Of a DNA stretch of 64,000 nucleotides, positions 18,290 to 28,422 are shown piece after piece (the first letter of the stretch is position 1; each line of letters begins with the position of its first letter). A program made the translations under genes and the position numbers. The notes beneath the pieces are model-generated. The model ran no database searches and had not been told where the DNA came from. It worked only from the letters and a program-made list of their open reading frames with translations. Origin of the DNA: Planctomycetaceae bacterium. GTDB taxonomy: Bacteria; Planctomycetota; Planctomycetia; Planctomycetales; Planctomycetaceae. The DNA lies in NCBI GenBank assembly GCA_021732845.1, contig JAKFUF010000132.1:1-64000 (forward strand), written 5' to 3'.

Positions 18290-19912
18290 TTATTCCTTGA
18301 CGACAAACTTCGAAGGCGAGGCGGAGAACGTGTTCAGCGACGCTTCGTTCGAGAACATGTACAGCCGGCCCTTGTACCACACGGCGTAATCAAGGCTGCC
18401 TTCAGCCTCGCCGCCTCCATCCTCCAGGCGGACCACATCCCTGCCGGCGAGGGTCGGGACGTAGCTGGCCGGGGCGGCGTCAAATGCCGCCTTGGCTTCG
18501 GCCGAGGCAAACGTGTAGGTGTGCTGCATGTATTCCGACTTGTGTTCAGACAGGGTCAGCACCAGTTTCCGTTCGTTCTTGAGGGTCACCAGGCAGTAAC
18601 CCTTCAGGCCGGCAATCTCGGTCTTGCCCGACAGCCTGGTGACGCGGCTCCCCGGAGCACCGGTGGCCATGCCGATCTGGGTGGAGGGCTTGTTGGCCTG
18701 GGAGGCGATGCCCAGTTCCTTCGATTCGGCGTCCAGCTTCAGTCCCGTGAAGGGCGAAGCCACTTCTTCGACCGGATTCAGCTTGGGTGTCGTGGGACTC
18801 GGAGGAAGCGGCTCGGCAGCAGGGGTGTTAAGTTTTGCTCGCTCCGGAACCCCTGGCGCGGATGAGCGGCTTGCGCCGCCTTCTTCATCCGCTATCGGGG
18901 TTCCTCGCTCGCGGGTCAGTTTTGCTCGCTCCGGAACCCCTGGCGCGGATGAGCGGCTTGCGCCGCCTTCTTCATCCGCTATCGGGGTTCCTCGCTCGCG
19001 GGTGGTGCCCTTGGGTGTGATCTTGGGCTTGCCGCCGAGGTCGGGCTCTTGATCGGTGAAATAGGTCTCTTCAGCGTCAAGCGCGTTTTCCAGCTTCGGA
19101 ACAGACTTCTCCTTGACGGGCGCCGCTTCGGGGGCTTTCGCTTCCGGCGTGGATTCAAGGGTATCCAGCAGGGCACCCAGGTCCTCTGTCTTGGCCCGCG
19201 AACCTTCCCGCAGAACAGGCTCGGCCGGGGCGTTCAGCGGGATCCGGAAATTGCCGGGACGCTGTGCCGTCGCCGTCTGCGGAGTCGAACGGATGCCCTT
19301 TGGCTGTTGTGACTGTGGCTGACCATTGGGGAACGCACCAGGGAATGGAGCCGGCGGCTGGACGGCCATGGCCGGAGCCTGTGGTTGCTGGTACGGCTGC
19401 GGAGGACGCTGCAACTGTGGACGTTGTGGGGGTGCCTGAACGGTCGGCTGCTGCGGAGCCTCGGACTTCCGCATGAAGCCGGGAACCAGACGGTCGAAGA
19501 AGCCACGCTTGCGCGGCGGCTGTTGCATGGGGGCGGCCGTCTGCCCGTTGGCCGGTCCCGAATTTTGCATGTTGGCGGCAGGCGGGCCTTGAACCGGCAT
19601 CTGCTGCAGGTTCATGTTGGGCATCTCCCGGCCATCCCGGTCGTAGAGTTCCTGCAGCCGCTTCTGAACGGCCGCCGACTGCTGGGCCGGCTGCACGGGC
19701 TGTTTGCTGGCAACCTGCAGGATTTCACTCCGCGAGCGGTTCGCGCCGACGGCGCCGGAGGGGCTCGAAGAGGGGAACGCGGACGAACGCGCGGCGGCCG
19801 GCTCTGCGCCAACGAGTGGATTGCCTTGCGCAACCCAGACTCCGCTGGAATTGAGAACTCCCAGCGCGGTGAGCAAACAGGCTCCTGCGCGAACGTGAAT
19901 CCGTGGGGTCAT
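18290..19912 (-). CDS. Secreted Pro/Gln-rich protein with in-frame repeat, unknown function
   Basis: 540 residues. ATG 19912 follows AAGGAG at a 7-base spacing. A signal-like N-terminus (ACLLTALGVLNSSG) precedes a long Pro/Gln/Ala-rich region. A perfectly duplicated 29-residue block (TRERGTPIADEEGGASRSS... twice) lies at about residues 305-362. The C-terminal part (about 420-540) is folded-looking, with GLKGYCLVTLKNERKLVLTL and DYAVWYKGRLYMFSNEASLN, a pattern also seen in YHS-like secreted planctomycete proteins (tentative). It faces the small lipoprotein convergently. Confidence 0.8.
   Translation of the reverse strand: MTPRIHVRAGACLLTALGVLNSSGVWVAQGNPLVGAEPAAARSSAFPSSSPSGAVGANRSRSEILQVASKQPVQPAQQSAAVQKRLQELYDRDGREMPNMNLQQMPVQGPPAANMQNSGPANGQTAAPMQQPPRKRGFFDRLVPGFMRKSEAPQQPTVQAPPQRPQLQRPPQPYQQPQAPAMAVQPPAPFPGAFPNGQPQSQQPKGIRSTPQTATAQRPGNFRIPLNAPAEPVLREGSRAKTEDLGALLDTLESTPEAKAPEAAPVKEKSVPKLENALDAEETYFTDQEPDLGGKPKITPKGTTRERGTPIADEEGGASRSSAPGVPERAKLTRERGTPIADEEGGASRSSAPGVPERAKLNTPAAEPLPPSPTTPKLNPVEEVASPFTGLKLDAESKELGIASQANKPSTQIGMATGAPGSRVTRLSGKTEIAGLKGYCLVTLKNERKLVLTLSEHKSEYMQHTYTFASAEAKAAFDAAPASYVPTLAGRDVVRLEDGGGEAEGSLDYAVWYKGRLYMFSNEASLNTFSASPSKFVVKE
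18831..19003. repeat. Tandem palindromic element inside a coding region (87 bp x2)
   Basis: Two identical 86-87 base units (18831-18917 and 18918-19003) lie in frame in the 540-residue secreted protein gene. Each contains a palindrome: GGAACCCC[T]GGCGCGGATGA on one side, TCATCCGCTATCGGGGTTCC on the other, with an inner GCGGC/GCCGC stem. Each unit is 29 codons, so copy number can change without shifting frame. The arms match the 90-base elements at 60046-60225. Confidence 0.85.
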
Positions 19913-20332
19913 TACCCATCTCCTTGGTCACGGCAGGCCGGGCAGCCACGCTCCGTGACATGGACTCTGTGCGGGACTCTTAGCGACCGGCCGCTGTGCG
20001 GGCGGACCGTCATCATGGGGAACGATCTGGGGTCGTTCCGCGTCTTTAGGCGTTGTGCGTCAAACTCGATTCGGATGCCGCGCGTCGCTGGGACTGTCGG
20101 ACAAGTCCGAATCGCTGACATATTCATCGGAGACCGGTCGCACCGGATATGACGAGTCTGCGATCCGTCACGACTGAATCCCGTGACGAATGATTACAAC
20201 CGCTACAACCGAAAATGTTGTACTGAATTTCCCAAAACCCCAAGTCGTGGGGTGGGCAGACTCACCCCACCGAAATCTGGGAGCTTTGCGATGCTTGAGG
20301 CAACTCTGCGGGCGGGCGGAGCACCAAAAGTC
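19913..20332. other. Intergenic region with candidate terminator hairpin
   Basis: About 420 bases between the secreted protein start (19912) and the sialidase stop (20333), both on the minus strand. The only clear structure is a hairpin at 20247-20270 (GTGGGGTG stem, 8-base loop) about 63 bases past the sialidase stop, which could terminate its transcript. No credible ORF. Confidence 0.5.
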
Positions 20333-21424
20333 TTATGGCTTGGGGAGCCAATGGTGGGCGAAGCGGGCGAACACGATCCGTTCGTACGGACTGCGGTCAC
20401 CACACTCGTAGAGGCATCCGAGGGTGCCATCTGGCAGCGGCGTGAGGCAGGAATAGGCCGCCGGACCAGCATGCAAAACCTTGGCATAGGGCCAGCTTCT
20501 GCCATTGTCGAGGCTGAGTTTGACGGTCATATTCTCCCGGCGCGTGCTGGCGGGGTTGGAAAAGACCAGTGTCGCCTTTTCCTGGGGCAGTTTGAGGATG
20601 CTGGCCTGGCAGACAGGCTCGACCAGCACGGGATCCACGAACAGCTCTCCAAAAGACTCTCCGCCGTCCGCGCTGTGGGCCACGAGACGGCCTTTGGCAC
20701 CACGGTAGCTGCGAATGTTGAGCGCCAGCCGTCCGTCGCTCAACTCCACGATCTGACACTCGTTGCAATCCGGTCCGACCACGCCACCCAGTTTCCAGGT
20801 CTGTCCGGCGTCGTCACTGAAGATCACATGCGACTGGCGGGCCTTGGTGCCGGCCACATAGTTGTCGCAGGGGATGACCAGCCGCCCACTTTTGAGTTGA
20901 ATGCCGATCCCCGGGCCGGTGGCGTACCAGGTCCATTCCGGCTTCTTGACATCGGCGGTGATTTCCCGCGGCGCGGTCCAAGTCTCGCCGTCGTCGGTGC
21001 TGTGCGACACCCAGACGGTTCGCGTCCCCTTGGCGGTTTTGTCGAGGATCATCGCCTCGGAATCCTGGCCGAGGTTGTGCGTCAGCAGCAGCCAGATCGT
21101 GCCGGTCTTCGCATCCACCACGGGACACGGGTTGCCGCAGGTGTTCTCGGCGTCATCCCACACCACCTGCGTCTTGCCCCACGTTTTCCCTCCATCAATG
21201 CTGCGCTTGAGCAGCAGGTCGATGTTGCCCGCGTCGCCCCGGCCAGCCCGTCGTCCTTCGCAGAATGCCAGAAGCGTGCCCTTGGAGGTCAGGATGGCGG
21301 CGGGGATGCGATACGTGTGGTAGCCATCCTGCCCGCCGACGTAGACGGGCTCCTGAATCAGTTCCGCTGCGCCTGCCACAGAAGCGAGGAGACACATTCC
21401 CAAGGCGATGCCGAACAAGCGCAT
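20333..21424 (-). CDS. Sialidase-type BNR-repeat glycosyl hydrolase (GH33-like)
   Basis: 363 residues from ATG 21424 (GGAG about 8 bases upstream); an in-frame TTG at 21430 would add two. A signal peptide (LFGIALGMCLLASVAGA) is followed by the sialidase YRIP motif (HTYRIPA) and five Asp-box-like repeats: SIDGGKTW, STDDGETW, SDDAGQTW, SADGGESF and SLDNGRSW. Conserved ECQIV and AYSCL segments fit the catalytic Glu and Tyr regions. It is an exported exo-sialidase-like or neuraminidase-fold enzyme that probably trims glycans; the exact sugar is uncertain because planctomycetes carry many sialidase-fold paralogs. Confidence 0.9.
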   Translation of the reverse strand: MRLFGIALGMCLLASVAGAAELIQEPVYVGGQDGYHTYRIPAAILTSKGTLLAFCEGRRAGRGDAGNIDLLLKRSIDGGKTWGKTQVVWDDAENTCGNPCPVVDAKTGTIWLLLTHNLGQDSEAMILDKTAKGTRTVWVSHSTDDGETWTAPREITADVKKPEWTWYATGPGIGIQLKSGRLVIPCDNYVAGTKARQSHVIFSDDAGQTWKLGGVVGPDCNECQIVELSDGRLALNIRSYRGAKGRLVAHSADGGESFGELFVDPVLVEPVCQASILKLPQEKATLVFSNPASTRRENMTVKLSLDNGRSWPYAKVLHAGPAAYSCLTPLPDGTLGCLYECGDRSPYERIVFARFAHHWLPKP

Positions 21425-21569
21425 GTTCAACGCTCCAAACTGCTGAACGCGAAACGCATTAGGAATTGGACAGGATCAAAAAGGATGCAAAAGGATTTGA
21501 TTCCTTCAACAGCATCCTCTTTCATCCTTTTTCATCCTGTCCAAATTCCCTGTCACAGGGGTTCATTCT

Positions 21570-24500
21570 CTACGGCGTGACGAAACTCAGCGGTGCCCGG
21601 GCTTCGATCGAGACGATCAAGCCGCTGCCGCCATTGCCCTGGTCGAGCTTGAGCAGCAACGGGTTCTTGCCCTGCTTGAGCTTGACCTTGACCATGTCCT
21701 GGCTGGGAGCCACGGGTCGGGCGATGAAGTGCTCGTGAACCTTGCCGCCATTCAGCCAGATTTGAATGCCGTCATCGGAACCGATGTGCAGCGTGGCCTC
21801 CTGATCGGCCGTCGATTCGATCTCTGTATGGAAGTAGTAAATGATGTTGTCGGTGGGGGCCTTTTGCTGGGTGGCCAGTTGCACCAGATCGACCACGGGA
21901 ACGCCCGCGGGTCCGATGGGGACATTGACCTTTTCCCAACCATAGGACTTGGCGCCGCGGCCCTCGTACTTGGCCCCCAGATCAATCTTGCCCGCGTTCT
22001 TCGCCGCGTAGGCTTCCGGTCCAAAATCCTGCTTGAGATTCTCCGGGCGGACATTCGCGAACGGACCCACCGCGCGGAAGCTGGAGGCATGCATCATCGT
22101 CGACTGCAGGCTGACGAGGTATGCCAGGAGGTCCGCCGCATCCTGCGCGGTGACGTTCTTCAGAACCAGTTCCGGCATCAGCGAGGTCTTTTGCTTGACC
22201 AGCTCTTCAATGTCGCCGCGTGGGATGTTCAGCAAATTGCCTTCGATCGTCTTGAGAACGACCTGCTGGTCGCTCTGCTCATGAATGAACCCGGCAAACA
22301 CCCGGCCCGCCTTCGTCTCCACCACGTATGGAATGTACTCGGGAGCAATGCCCAGGCTGGGGTTCATGATGGTTTCCAGGAGGGCTTTCTGCTCGTATTT
22401 CTTGCCGATCTGGCTCAGGTCGGGGCCGATGTCGGCCCCCTTGCCCTTCACCCGGTGGCACTTGTTGCAGCTTGCCGCGCCGCTCTGGGCAAAGATCATT
22501 TCGCCGCGACCGGCGTCACCTTTGAGCTTCAGGATCTCTTCCGCCTTGAACCCCTGGCCCAGGGTTTTGGGCCGCTGATCGGCGGGGATGAACTTTTCAA
22601 ACAACAGCCGCACGTTTACGTCCGGGTGATTGGCGGCAGTGGCGATGATCTGGTCGGCGACCGGCTTCTCCAGCGCCTTGTCCGTGTCAATCAGCCGCAA
22701 CAGGAAGATCGCTCCGTCGATGGTCTGGACCAATTGGCCGGCAAGTTCCTGACGCTGAGCCAAGGGCAGTGCCTGCGCGCCTGCCAGCATCGGCCGCAGC
22801 AGTTTGGGGTCGCGAAGCACCACCAGAGCCTTGATCGCCGCCGCCTGCAGGGCGGGGCTGGCCGGCGGCTGGCTGGCCAGAATTGCCTTGAGCCCCGGAT
22901 TGGCGGAGGCGAACCCGAGCCGGCTGGCCACCGCGATGCCGCTGAGCCGCAGGTCTTCCTTGGTGCCAATTTCGATCAGCTTCACCACGGCGGGCTCGAA
23001 GCTTTTCAGATTGGCCTCGCCGATCACGGCCAGGGTCTCCAGAACCAGCGGTGGTTCCTTCAGCGCGGCGGTCAATCCTTCGGTGACCTCAGCCGGGTTC
23101 AATCCGCTCCACGGACCATTGAGATTTTGCCGCAGTGCGTTGAGGGCGAGTTTCTTGATGTCCAGCGGAACCGGTTGCAGCAGCAGAGCGAGCATGCTCT
23201 TTCCGGCTTCCAGTGTCGGCACCCCAGAGAGGGCCGCGATCAGCGCCTGCTGCGAGGCTTCCGGCAACGCGGAGTTTCTGAGCTTCTCTGTCAAGTACTT
23301 GGTGGCGTCATCCGGCCGTAGAATGCGGACGATGTTCACCAACCGCGGGCTGACTTCCCGCGCGGCTTCGACCACCTGCTTGAAAACTTCCGCTTCGCGG
23401 CCCTTGGAGGCAATCGCCAGAGTTTCCAGCAGATAGCGGTCGTTGCCGTCATACCGGTCGTACGCCTTGATCAACGCCGCCGTGGCTGAGGGCGATGTCT
23501 GGCTGCGCAGGCTCAAGAGCAGCTCCTTCACGGTTTCGCCGTCGGTGTCCGTGGCCACCAGCGGCAGCAGGTCGGCTTCAACTTCCGCACCGTGGCGACG
23601 AAGAATCCGGACGGCGAGGGCGCGGAAGGCGGGATCTTTGGAGGCCAGTTCGGCTTTGACCGCGTCGCGGCCCGAGCCACCGATCCGGTCGAGGAGCCAC
23701 AGGGCGCGGGCCTTGAGGTTACGGTTCTCGCTCTTGGTGAGGTCCAGCAGGCCGGGCACCGCGGCATTTCCGCTGGCCAGCAACCGTTCGCGTGCCAGAA
23801 ACGTCGTGGCATGATTCGGGCTGGCCAGAGCCACGAGGGCGTCGGCATCAGTGGCGTAGGGTCCGGCCTTTCCCGTGCGGGCCAGTTTCTTGCCTGGAGG
23901 GTTGATGCGGTAAATGCGGCCTCTTGTGGGATCGTTGTAGGCATGTCCGCCCACGCCACCGTCATACCAGTCGGTGACGATCAGCGAACCATCCGGAGCC
24001 ACGCAGGGATCCACCGGGCGGAAGTAGCCATCGGAATTCGTGACCACGTTCTCCAAGTCGGCGGAATATCCCACACCGGGGAGCCGCTTGGGGAAATAGG
24101 CACGGATCTCGCGCGGTCCGGCGTCGCAGTGAAAGAGCTGGTTCTTGTACTTCGTCCCAAAGGCATCGCCTTCATAGAACGTCATCCCGCAGGGGGACCC
24201 GAAGCCAGTGATCAGCGTGTAGGGGACAAAGCCCGGTTTGTCGGCCCGCCAGTGGTGGATCGGGTCGAACGAGCCGTCGGCGTTGCGGATGTTTTCTGGA
24301 CCGCCAAACCAACCGTAGTTTCCACCTTCCAGAATCCAGCAGATGCGGACGCTCTTGAGGCCGTCGTTGTCGTTGTCGCTGCACCAGACATTGCCGAAGG
24401 AATCGACAGCGAGTTCCACTGGGTTGCGGAAGTTCACGGCGAAGTCGTCGAGCTGCGTGCCATCAGCCTCACAGCGGATCATCGCCCCCCATTTGAAGGC

Positions 24501-25082
24501 AATGGTCTTGCCGTCGGGGCCAGTCACGTTGTAGCCAGTGTCGCCATTGGTCATGTACAGCTTGTGGTCGGGGCCAAACACCTGGCTATGCACGCCATGG
24601 TCGTGGTTCTGCCCGCCGAAGCCGGTCAGCAGCACTTTTCGCGGCCCATCGGGAATCAGGTCGTTGTTCTTGTCCTCATAGACATAGAGGTTGGGCGACT
24701 CGGGCACATAGATCTTGGAACCCGCGACACAGATCCCCATCGCCGCGTTGAGGTCGCTGGCAAAGACGGTCACCTTGTCCGCCACGCCGTCGCCGTCGGT
24801 GTCCTCCAAGACCTTGATCTTGTTGTCAGGCGGATTGGCGACATTGCGGCGGTAGTTGACCCCTTCGGTCACCCACACCCGGCCATACGTGTCCACATCG
24901 CAGGCGATCGGGTTGACGATCATCGGTTCGCTGGCGAACAGCTTGACCTCGAAGCCTTCGACCGCCTGCATTCCGGCGATGGTTTCGGGGGGAGTCTTTT
25001 GTGCGAACGCAGGCCCGGCGGCCAGCAGGGAGATCGAGAATGACAACAACAGCGCCAGGCTGCGAACAGGACTCGAACCCAT
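21570..25082 (-). CDS. Planctomycete PVC-type dehydrogenase/HEAT/heme protein
   Basis: 1170 residues from ATG 25082 (a GTG codon at 25085 is equally possible; AAGGAG lies upstream). A signal peptide precedes a beta-propeller-type dehydrogenase domain (VEGFEVKLFASEPMIVNPIA, DGDGVAD, GQNHDHGVHSQVFGPD), then HEAT-like repeats in the middle. A c-type heme motif CNKCH sits near residue 870, followed by a conserved CHRVKGKGADIGPDLSQIG context. A C-terminal PA14-like or carbohydrate-binding-like segment contains YFHTEIESTADQEATLHIGS. These large periplasmic proteins are characteristic of the phylum and are thought to oxidise sugars or other polysaccharide products. It is divergent from the PSCyt gene at 25507. 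Confidence 0.92.
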   Translation of the reverse strand: MGSSPVRSLALLLSFSISLLAAGPAFAQKTPPETIAGMQAVEGFEVKLFASEPMIVNPIACDVDTYGRVWVTEGVNYRRNVANPPDNKIKVLEDTDGDGVADKVTVFASDLNAAMGICVAGSKIYVPESPNLYVYEDKNNDLIPDGPRKVLLTGFGGQNHDHGVHSQVFGPDHKLYMTNGDTGYNVTGPDGKTIAFKWGAMIRCEADGTQLDDFAVNFRNPVELAVDSFGNVWCSDNDNDGLKSVRICWILEGGNYGWFGGPENIRNADGSFDPIHHWRADKPGFVPYTLITGFGSPCGMTFYEGDAFGTKYKNQLFHCDAGPREIRAYFPKRLPGVGYSADLENVVTNSDGYFRPVDPCVAPDGSLIVTDWYDGGVGGHAYNDPTRGRIYRINPPGKKLARTGKAGPYATDADALVALASPNHATTFLARERLLASGNAAVPGLLDLTKSENRNLKARALWLLDRIGGSGRDAVKAELASKDPAFRALAVRILRRHGAEVEADLLPLVATDTDGETVKELLLSLRSQTSPSATAALIKAYDRYDGNDRYLLETLAIASKGREAEVFKQVVEAAREVSPRLVNIVRILRPDDATKYLTEKLRNSALPEASQQALIAALSGVPTLEAGKSMLALLLQPVPLDIKKLALNALRQNLNGPWSGLNPAEVTEGLTAALKEPPLVLETLAVIGEANLKSFEPAVVKLIEIGTKEDLRLSGIAVASRLGFASANPGLKAILASQPPASPALQAAAIKALVVLRDPKLLRPMLAGAQALPLAQRQELAGQLVQTIDGAIFLLRLIDTDKALEKPVADQIIATAANHPDVNVRLLFEKFIPADQRPKTLGQGFKAEEILKLKGDAGRGEMIFAQSGAASCNKCHRVKGKGADIGPDLSQIGKKYEQKALLETIMNPSLGIAPEYIPYVVETKAGRVFAGFIHEQSDQQVVLKTIEGNLLNIPRGDIEELVKQKTSLMPELVLKNVTAQDAADLLAYLVSLQSTMMHASSFRAVGPFANVRPENLKQDFGPEAYAAKNAGKIDLGAKYEGRGAKSYGWEKVNVPIGPAGVPVVDLVQLATQQKAPTDNIIYYFHTEIESTADQEATLHIGSDDGIQIWLNGGKVHEHFIARPVAPSQDMVKVKLKQGKNPLLLKLDQGNGGSGLIVSIEARAPLSFVTP

Positions 25083-25506
25083 CACTCGTGCTCCTTGGTG
25101 GCCGCCCGCCGATCGGCGGGCACGACTTTTCTGAGGATCTGCTGGTGCCAGATGATAACGGGTGTCCCCGCTGAATTCCCGTCACCGACCACCAGAACAG
25201 AGCAACTTCTTGTAACCCGTCAGCGAGGCATGGCGATTCATCGCGCTCGCTGATGCATTCGGGTTGCAAGGTGACTTCGCCATTTCCAAATACTCGCCAG
25301 CCCTGCCATTCAGAACGGCAGCCGTGTGCCGGCTGATTGGTGGAGCGAACTCCAGCCATGGCCACCGCCGTGGAGTTGCCCGGATTGATGGCGACTTCTG
25401 CGGCGCATGTCCATAATGCAATGGTTCGAAGCACGGCAGACGACGTCCTGCAGAATCGGTGGCTGCAGACGCGCCGCGGATGAAAAGTCTATTGGGGAAC
25501 TTTGTG
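25083..25506. other. Divergent promoter region
   Basis: About 420 bases between divergent starts at 25082 (minus) and 25507 (plus), so it must carry promoters for both cytochrome-type genes. Frames inside look spurious. I see no operator-like palindrome that I would defend. Confidence 0.5.
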
Positions 25507-28422
25507 ATGAGACTGCGCGGATCTCTGCTCGCACTTGGCGTCATCCTCGGTTCGATGAGCTGCCCGGCGCGGGGGCCAGCGCAGGAACCCGCCATCAATT
25601 CTCCCCAAAACCTCGAGTTCTTCGAGAAGCGCATTCGTCCGGCGCTGGCCCAGCACTGCTACGCCTGCCATCACCCGGACAAGAAGATCAAAGGTGGTCT
25701 GCGGCTCGACACGCGTGACGGGTGGGCCACGGGGGGGGATTCGGGCGCGGCCCTCGAACCTGGCAAGCCTGAGGAGAGCCTGCTGCTGGAAGCGATTCGC
25801 TATGACTCCAGTCTAAAAATGCCGCCAGCGGGCAAGCTTCCCGCCGAGGTGATCGCCGATTTTGAGCGTTGGATTCAAACCGGTGCCGCCGACCCGCGAG
25901 TGGCCGGGGAGAAGCCTCGCGACCCCAAGCCCGCCGCCGGGCTGGATCTGGATGCCGGACGCAAGTTCTGGGCGTTTCAGCCACCGCGTTCGGTCGAGCC
26001 TCCCGCCGTCCAGGACGCTCAATGGCCCCGCGGCGAGATTGACCGGTTCATCCTGGCCGCACTGGAAGCCAAGGGTCTCTCACCCGCGGCCGATGCGGAT
26101 CGGGCCACATTGTGCCGGCGGCTTTATTACGACCTGACCGGCCTTCCACCCACGCCCGAGGAGACGGAGGCGTTTGTGAATGACACCGGACCCGATGCGT
26201 ATCCGCGGCTCGTGGACAAGCTGCTGGCGTCACCCAGGTTTGGCGAACACTGGGGCCGGCACTGGCTGGATGTGGCCCGCTTCGCCGAATCGCTCACGCT
26301 GCGGGGCTTTGTCTTCAAGGAGGCCTGGCGCTACCGCGACTATGTCATCGATTCGTTCAATCAAGATCGGCCCTTCAACCGGTTCTTGGTGGAGCAGATC
26401 GCGGGCGACCTGCTGCCGGCGGCTTCGCTGGAGGACCGGCAGCGGCAGTTGATCGCCACCGCCTACCTGACGCTGGGCAACACCAACCTGGAGGAACAGG
26501 ACAAGGGCCAATTGCGGATGGATGTCGTGGATGAGCAGCTCGACACCATTGGCAAGGGGATGCTGGGGCAGACCATCGGTTGCGCCCGCTGTCACGACCA
26601 CAAGTTCGACCCCATACCCACCCGCGACTACTATGCGATGGCGGGAATCCTGCGGAGCACCACCACGCTCGAGCATGCCAATGTCTCCAACTGGCTGGAG
26701 CTGCCCCTGCCGCTGCCGCCCGCGGAAGAAGCAGTCCATCAGCAGCAGGAACAGGCAGTCGCGGCCCTGACGGAGAAGATCAAGCAATCTCAGGCCGAAC
26801 TGGCGGCGCTGACCAAGGACACGCAGACGGCCGCGGTTGTGGCCACGAGCGCGTTTCCGGGCATTGTGGTGGATGACGCGCAGGCGAAGAAGGTGGGCGA
26901 ATGGAAGGACTCGCAGCATTCCGGCCGGTACATCGGCACGGGGTACACCCATGATCTCGACCAGGGAAAAGGCACAAAAACGCTGACGTTTCAGCCTGCC
27001 TTGCCCCAGGCCGGAAAATATGAAGTCCGGCTGGCGTACACTCCCGGCGGCAACCGCGCCGACAAGGTGCCGGTGACCGTGTTCAGCGCTGACGGTGAGA
27101 AGACCACGCTGGTGAACGAACAGGTGGCACCGCCCCTTGACGGCCGGTTCGTCTCGCTGGGACAGCACCGTTTCGAGCAGAACGGACAAGGTTTTGTCAT
27201 CGTCTCCAACGAGGACACCAAGGGCCACGTGATCGCCGACGCCGTGCAGTTCCTGCTGGCGGATGGCGGCGATCCTGTCGCCAAACCCGCCATCGAATCT
27301 CCCCTGCCGAAGGATGCCAAGGCCGACAGTGTGGCTCAGGCCGTCGCGGCCGCGAAACAGGAGATCAAACGGCTTGAGGCCGAAATGAAGCAGTTGACGG
27401 AGAAAGGGCCGAAGCGGCCAGTGACAATGTCCGTGCGGGAAGATCCGGCTCCCGCGGACACAGCCATTCACATCCGTGGATCAGTCCACAACCTCGGCCC
27501 CATCGCGCCGCGCGGGTTCCTCCAGGTGGCCTCAAACAGTCCCGCCACCATTTCGACCGGTCAGAGCGGCCGGCTGGAGTTTGGCGAGTGGATTGCCCGC
27601 GATGACAATCCGCTGACCGCGCGCGTCATGGCCAATCGCACATGGCACTGGCTGTTCGGGACGGGACTGGTGCGAACGACCGACAACTTTGGCACAACGG
27701 GCGAACTGCCATCGCACCCCGAACTGCTGGACGCGCTCACGGTCCAGTTTGTGAGCCACGGCTGGTCGGTGAAGGCGTTGGTTCGAGAAATTGTGTTGTC
27801 CCGCACCTACCAACAATCCAGCCTTGCCAGCGATTCCAAGGCTGGGCTGGCCGCCGACCCTGAAAATCGCCTGCTGTGGCACATGCACCGCCGCCGCCTC
27901 GACGCCGATTCGCTGCGCGACACGCTGCTGATGGCGAGCGGACAGTTGGACCTGAGCACCGGTGGCTCAACCATCAAGCCCGGAGTCGCTGCTGATTACG
28001 GCTACATTGCCACCGAACTTCGCCGCAGCGTGTATCTGCCGGTGTTTCGCAACGCCATGCCCGAGATGCTCGAAGTGTTCGATGCCGCCGACCCCAGCAC
28101 GGTCACCGGTCGCCGCAACATCAGCACCGTGGCTCCGCAGGCATTGTTCCTGATGAACAGCCCGTTCGTCCTGCAACAATCCCAGGCGACCGCGCGGCGG
28201 ATCTTGAAGGAGTTGCCACAAGCCGACATTGCGACGCGGTTGATGCGGGCCTACCGGCTGATCTTGGGCCGCCCACCCACCGCCCGGGAAGTCGAAGTCG
28301 CGGCCAATTTCTTGAACGGTGACTCTGCCAGTGCTGCAGCATCGCCCGAGTTCGAGGAAAAGTCGTGGAGCCAGCTTGTCCAGACGCTGTTCGCCTCGCT
28401 CGACTTTCGGCATGTGAAGTGA
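25507..28422 (+). CDS. PSCyt1-DUF1549-DUF1553 cytochrome-type protein
   Basis: 971 residues from ATG 25507 (GGGGAA 8 bases upstream); in-frame ATG codons at 25459 and 25480 would add 16 or 9 residues ahead of the signal peptide. The N-terminal planctomycete cytochrome C domain (PSCyt1) has CYACH at 51-55. DUF1549 (PSCyt2) follows with KEAWRYRDYVIDSFNQDRPF and a second CARCH heme motif at about 359-363. A carbohydrate-binding-like insert with coiled-coil stretches fills 400-680. The C-terminal DUF1553 (PSD1) domain contains ANRTWHWLFGTGLVRTTDNF. Proteins of this class are abundant in planctomycetes and linked to periplasmic degradation of complex carbohydrates. Confidence 0.94.
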   Translation: MRLRGSLLALGVILGSMSCPARGPAQEPAINSPQNLEFFEKRIRPALAQHCYACHHPDKKIKGGLRLDTRDGWATGGDSGAALEPGKPEESLLLEAIRYDSSLKMPPAGKLPAEVIADFERWIQTGAADPRVAGEKPRDPKPAAGLDLDAGRKFWAFQPPRSVEPPAVQDAQWPRGEIDRFILAALEAKGLSPAADADRATLCRRLYYDLTGLPPTPEETEAFVNDTGPDAYPRLVDKLLASPRFGEHWGRHWLDVARFAESLTLRGFVFKEAWRYRDYVIDSFNQDRPFNRFLVEQIAGDLLPAASLEDRQRQLIATAYLTLGNTNLEEQDKGQLRMDVVDEQLDTIGKGMLGQTIGCARCHDHKFDPIPTRDYYAMAGILRSTTTLEHANVSNWLELPLPLPPAEEAVHQQQEQAVAALTEKIKQSQAELAALTKDTQTAAVVATSAFPGIVVDDAQAKKVGEWKDSQHSGRYIGTGYTHDLDQGKGTKTLTFQPALPQAGKYEVRLAYTPGGNRADKVPVTVFSADGEKTTLVNEQVAPPLDGRFVSLGQHRFEQNGQGFVIVSNEDTKGHVIADAVQFLLADGGDPVAKPAIESPLPKDAKADSVAQAVAAAKQEIKRLEAEMKQLTEKGPKRPVTMSVREDPAPADTAIHIRGSVHNLGPIAPRGFLQVASNSPATISTGQSGRLEFGEWIARDDNPLTARVMANRTWHWLFGTGLVRTTDNFGTTGELPSHPELLDALTVQFVSHGWSVKALVREIVLSRTYQQSSLASDSKAGLAADPENRLLWHMHRRRLDADSLRDTLLMASGQLDLSTGGSTIKPGVAADYGYIATELRRSVYLPVFRNAMPEMLEVFDAADPSTVTGRRNISTVAPQALFLMNSPFVLQQSQATARRILKELPQADIATRLMRAYRLILGRPPTAREVEVAANFLNGDSASAAASPEFEEKSWSQLVQTLFASLDFRHVK

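Noticed and set aside
18831-19003. CRISPR-like repeat
   Set aside because: Units are directly adjacent 87-bp tandem copies without spacers and are in frame in a gene.
20183-21580. 465-residue plus-strand frame
   Set aside because: Antisense of the sialidase gene, which has Asp-boxes and a signal peptide.
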